DNA of 64,000 nt from contig NC_081413.1 of assembly GCF_030272615.1 (NCBI RefSeq), positions 182,542,951-182,606,950 of the forward strand, written 5' to 3'. Below are positions 60,483-64,000 of the stretch, one piece after another (the stretch's first letter is position 1; each line of letters begins with the position of its first letter). The position numbers and the translations under genes were made by a program. Origin of the DNA: Cryptomeria japonica (Eukaryota > Streptophyta > Pinopsida > Cupressales > Cupressaceae). The notes beneath the pieces are model-generated. The model was not told the DNA's origin, made no database searches, and worked only from the letters and a program-made list of their open reading frames with translations.

Positions 60483-60487
60483 CTTTC

Positions 60488-62121
60488 CCCCCTATTTTCT
60501 TATGTTTATATAGTTTCATTGTCTACTTTCACATCATGAATACATGAAGACACATTATATAGGAATTAAAAGCACTGTTATATGCAATTTCAATTATTTT
60601 CAACATTGTATACTTTGTGTACAATTATTACCTTGAAACATTTCCAAGTTTTTAGATGCTTATGTCCAGTTAAACTTAACATATTATAGATTATAGTTTG
60701 ATCTTAATCTAGATTTAAAGTAGGTTAAATAGTTAAAAAAATATAGTTATGCTTCTATTGGATTCTACTACATGGAAATGATGATATTTTTTGACGAAAT
60801 TTTATTTTGTAATGTATCATACTTGTAGATAGTAAAAAATGGTCAACACCCATGTCTCCTATTTTTAACATATCATGTGCACAGTCTTTAATTAAAACCC
60901 CCTTTTACTAACAATTATTCTAAGTCCTAAATAAAAAAATTTAATAATTTATTTATTTGTCTCCTTTGTCCATTAATTAAATAAACTTGTTTTATTTAAT
61001 TAACTAATTCATAAATATGAGAAGTAAATTAACAAATTATATTTATTAATTTATCATATTTATCTTCCTCCAAAATAAAGATAATTAATAACTTTTTATT
61101 AATTCATCTTTATTTGTTTTTTGTGAGGAGCTAAATAATAGATCTTATTTATTAACTATCTCTATTTATCCTCTCATGTGAATATATATTTTTTTTAAAT
61201 TTTATTTTTTTATTCTTCTATTCTATCCTTTTATATGGAGATATTTAATAATTTTTAATTATTAAATATTCTCATAAAATCTTCCTAATTTTCAAATTTG
61301 AAATTAATATCTTTCTTTGATTTTCAAAAATCAATCTTTTTGGCAATATCTCATTAATCTTTATTTTAAATTTTAAAATGAGGTATGCGTCTTCAAAAAT
61401 CTTCTTTTTTGTGTGAGGAGATAATTAATAAATCTTATTTAAAAATTGTCTTATAAGAGGATATTTTATTTATTTATTATTCTTCTATTTATCTTTTCAA
61501 ATGAAAATATTAAATAATTTTTAATTATTAAAATCTTCCAGATATTTTCAACTTGCTAATTTTGTATTTATGAGAAGATAATTAAAGATTTTATTATTTA
61601 TTCTCATAATATCTTTTCATTTGTTTTCTTCTATCTTCATCCTTCCCCAAATGATAGCTTTGTTGTGCACTCAATTTCATCTGTCGATTATTTTCAGTCT
61701 CAAATCAATCTCAGCGATCCAATCAATCCTCAATTTTTTCTATAAATTGAGCTCTCATTGCTCATTTTTAAACAACCATATTTTGAGTATCTTTACACTG
61801 TCAATTTCTCTTGTAAATATTGCTTTCACTTGCAATTGTGCTTTGTAGGTGAGATCCACAACACATTTGGAGGAAAAAGAGAAACAATGGAGGTCAAGGA
61901 AGGAGATGTTTACATGTGGTTTGCACTTTTGTTTTGAAATCTTGTCTTTCCTCCTTTCATTGAATGTATTAGGATTAATTTCTTAGCTTGTTATGTTTTG
62001 TGGTTGCATAACTTAGGCTTTGATATGTTATTCCAAATTCCTAGTTACATTTTCTGGTGAACCTGACATGAACATGCAAAAGCTAATAATTCTATGAATC
62101 TATTTGCATGCTGGTTTTATG
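60488..62121. other. AT-rich spacer with a possible decayed Tat-like LTR
   Basis: No gene is seen. From about 60840 to 61860 the sequence resembles the Tat LTR in style: TTTAATTAAATAA-rich, then TATAAATTGAGCTCTCATTG at 61741-61760, against TATAAATAGAGCTCTCATTC in Tat, then a CAATTTCTCTTGTAAAT phrase. No ends or target duplication could be fixed, so it is a tentative old solo LTR or fragment in plus orientation. Confidence 0.4.
61741..61748 (+). promoter_or_regulatory. TATA-like box in the Tat-related remnant
   Basis: TATAAATT with the same downstream GAGCTCTCATT as the Tat LTR promoters at 5159 and 23397. It is probably a relic. Confidence 0.4.
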
Positions 62122-62159
62122 TGTTAGACAGTTCAAATAACCAAAAGACAACTAAGAGC

Positions 62160-62178
62160 GGGGGGGGGGGGGGGGGGG
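62160..62178 (+). repeat. Expanded G homopolymer in Copia-2 LTR
   Basis: Nineteen G in a row precede TGAATCA. It sits at the C-tract position shared by all copia LTRs in this window. Confidence 0.9.
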
Positions 62179-62367
62179 TGAATCAATTGTCATAGAATAC
62201 TGGAACCATTAGTAATTTAAACTTTAATATTGGAACCCAAAACATCAATGCTGGAATATTAGATAAACCAATTAAGCATCAACAATAATCACAGAATAAA
62301 TACCATCCACATAACACCAAGATTTGTATGTGGAAAACCCAGTAAAGGGGAAAACCGCGGTGGGAAG

Positions 62368-62773
62368 CCTACCCACAGTCAAATAATACTTTTGCAATAA
62401 GTATGTGAATTACAATTGAGGGGCCTGCACTTGTAGGAAGGCCAACAGCCTAGAGTGCACTGCTCATCACAAAAGGAGCCTCACTAACTACATATAAATC
62501 CAGACTATAATATGGAGAAGTGTTGAACTACAAAAGATAGCATCTCCTATGCCTAATTACAATTGAGGGGCCTACCCACAGTCAAATAATACTTTTGCAA
62601 TAAGTATGTGAATTACAATTGAGGGGCCTACACTTGCAGGAAGGCCAATAGCCTAGAGTGCACTGCTCATCACAAAAGGAGCCTCACTAACTACATATAA
62701 ATCCTGACTATAATATGTAGAAGTGTTGAACTACAAAAGATAGCATCTCCTATGCCTAAGTACAATTCCGGTT
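62368..62773 (-). repeat. 203-bp tandem duplication in Copia-2 LTR
   Basis: The segment starting CCTACCCACAGTC at 62368 repeats at 62571, with very few differences. The junction uses the shared string TACAATT. Copia-1 has one copy of the region. Confidence 0.85.
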
Positions 62774-63556
62774 AAGCTCAATACTGGAGGACTAAATCCT
62801 CTTACATAAACCCAATTCGATCTCCAATGATCGACCAACTCCTCTGCCTAAATGATATTACAGTGTTCTCTCATTATATTCCTTGACCATGAAATCTAAC
62901 AATAACCATGATGATCTACAATGAGATCTTACATCTATATATACAAACCCTCAACCATAAACAATCAAGTCAGCCACCAGACAATAAATCAATTACATAA
63001 TTACAAACCATGTCGGCCTTAGACCAAACAAATAATATCAACACATAAGACATCTCAGAAATACATTAATAGGTCCTATCCACACATTATATTAAAGTTT
63101 GTCCATAACCTAGATCAACCGGGACTAAGTATAGGTCCACACGCCACAACAATGATCTCCATCCACCAAGTCTCAAACATGATCACCAACAAAATCCTAA
63201 AACTCCACTGAAAGCTACACCAACACCACTTATGCAATTCATCAAAGATCTCCACCAAAATCTCTACCGGTGAAACCCTCACTAGAACCAGAAACCAATC
63301 TTCTAAGAAAGCAGGATAGCATATGATCTCCAGACCAAAACCAATTGACCATATATGAGTATAAGTATCATGAATAAGCCAATTCCATCACCAGACTATA
63401 CCGGAGCCTACCAGATCATGCTGGATCCAAGTTAACCAGAAACAACTCAACCTATCGAGACCAAAAGGGTGTCGATAAAGCATCCAAACAACTAGTGTTG
63501 ACATCAATGACAAAATATCAATACAACACTAATCAATTCCACCAGATGTCCAACAA

Positions 63557-63567
63557 TCTCCCCCTTT
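63557..63567 (-). other. Polypurine tract of Copia-2
   Basis: On the minus strand AAAGGGGGAGA lies one base before the TGTTGGAC start of the 3' LTR, as in Copia-1. Confidence 0.85.
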
Positions 63568-63888
63568 GGCATTGATGGAAATACTAGATGTGAAAAATAT
63601 CTAAGTACCAAGAAATGCCAAACAAGTCTCCCTAATGGAAGACAACCAGCAATCTCCCAGAGATGGCTTTGAAAATAAATATCTCTCCCCCTTTCTTTTT
63701 CTTTTTCACATCAATATCACTCCCCCTAGGATATCAATGCCATAAATCTGACAAAAATATCAAAGCAAAAATATAAATCATTGAATCACAAAGATGACTA
63801 CTCCCCCTAAGCAGTAGCATCCCACATCAGTGCCAGAATGAATAGTATCTCTGATAATGCATGTCAGACTAATGCCAAACCACATCAA
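63568..63888 (-). other. Copia-2 3' untranslated region
   Basis: No gene is seen. Repeated CTCCCCCT phrases (63688, 63721, 63802) are polypurine echoes on the minus strand. Confidence 0.5.
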
Positions 63889-64000
63889 TCAATTCTCTAC
63901 TAGAGGGGTAGAAACTCCCAATCTATCTCTTAGGTACTAAAATGATTCATTGGATAAAGGTTTAGTGAAAATATCTGCAATCTGTTCTTTAGTGTTCACA
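63889..64000 (-). pseudogene. Copia-2 RNase H, C-terminal end (partial)
   Basis: The minus strand reads VNTKEQIADIFTKPLSNESF, then a stop, then YLRDRLGV, matching the end of Copia-1 RNase H (48855-49220). TAG stands where Copia-1 has GAG. The gene's end is TGA 63889-63891; the rest is outside the window. Confidence 0.8.

Larger units (their letters stand above)
62122..63555 (-). repeat. Copia-2 3' LTR
   Basis: A 1,434-base LTR, TGTTGGAC...TGTCTAACA on the minus strand. It contains a run of nineteen G on the plus strand (62160-62178), where related LTRs have seven to nine, and a 203-base tandem duplication (62368-62773). A TATATATA string near 62938 may hold the TATA box. Confidence 0.85.
62122..64000 (-). 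mobile_element. Copia-2: Ty1/copia element, 3' end only, runs off the window
   Basis: A minus-strand element related to Copia-1. The window holds its 3' LTR (62122-63555), polypurine tract, 3' untranslated region and the last codons of RNase H. The rest lies beyond 64000. The LTR ends and C-tract match those of Copia-1, so they are related families. Confidence 0.85.

Noticed and set aside
1-64000. tRNA, rRNA or organelle-derived segments
   Set aside because: I saw no cloverleaf with a proper GTTCGAATC-type loop, no rRNA core sequence and no organelle gene. A dedicated search would be needed to exclude short fragments.

Overview
The window is plant nuclear DNA, and every recognisable gene in it belongs to an LTR retrotransposon. 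I find no intact host gene, tRNA, rRNA or CRISPR array. Low gene density, nested insertions, very long LTRs and heavily decayed coding regions suggest a large-genome plant. A gymnosperm is plausible, but the sequence alone does not prove it.

Layout. (1) 1-3954: old repeats, including a fragment (about 2160-2730) related in inverted orientation to the LTR of the giant element below. (2) 3975-43406: a minus-strand Ty3/gypsy element, here called O. It has direct LTRs of about 6.2-6.3 kb and a 7.3 kb gag-pol interior (29832-37109). Each LTR carries a reading frame of about 1,200 codons that I cannot assign to a family (24606-28088 and 38052-41651). (3) 4233-23909: a plus-strand 19.7 kb Tat-type Ty3/gypsy element inserted in the left LTR of O. 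It has 1.4 kb LTRs, a GAAAC/GATAC target duplication, a long leader, one gag-pol frame with a second RNase H, and an antisense plant-mobile-domain (PMD) gene in its 3' region. A solo copia-type LTR (9466-10599) sits in its gag. (4) 43407-50827: Copia-1, a plus-strand Ty1/copia element with a truncated 5' LTR and a minus-strand solo LTR (44843-45652) in its gag. (5) 51330-60482: element M, a small minus-strand non-autonomous LTR element with 0.3 kb LTRs. Its right LTR is split by element K. (6) 53695-60388: element K, a plus-strand element with 2.2 kb LTRs, a perfect CTAAC target duplication, no pol, and one long nearly open frame with an internal domain duplication. (7) 60488-62121: AT-rich sequence, perhaps including a decayed Tat-like LTR. 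(8) 62122-64000: the 3' LTR and the end of the RNase H of a second copia element, Copia-2, on the minus strand and running off the window.

How the parts fit. Insertion order can be read in three places: O before Tat before the 9466 solo LTR; Copia-1 before the 44843 solo LTR; M before K. Most in-frame stops I could compare with family consensus are explained by C-to-T change on one strand or the other (CAG/CAA/CGA to stop, TGG to TAG), as expected for methylated, silenced repeats. The best candidates for something undescribed are the ORF inside O's LTRs, the K protein, and the antisense PMD unit with mirrored TAGCGCA arrays in Tat. O also has its extra RNase H between protease and RT, whereas Tat has it between RNase H and integrase.
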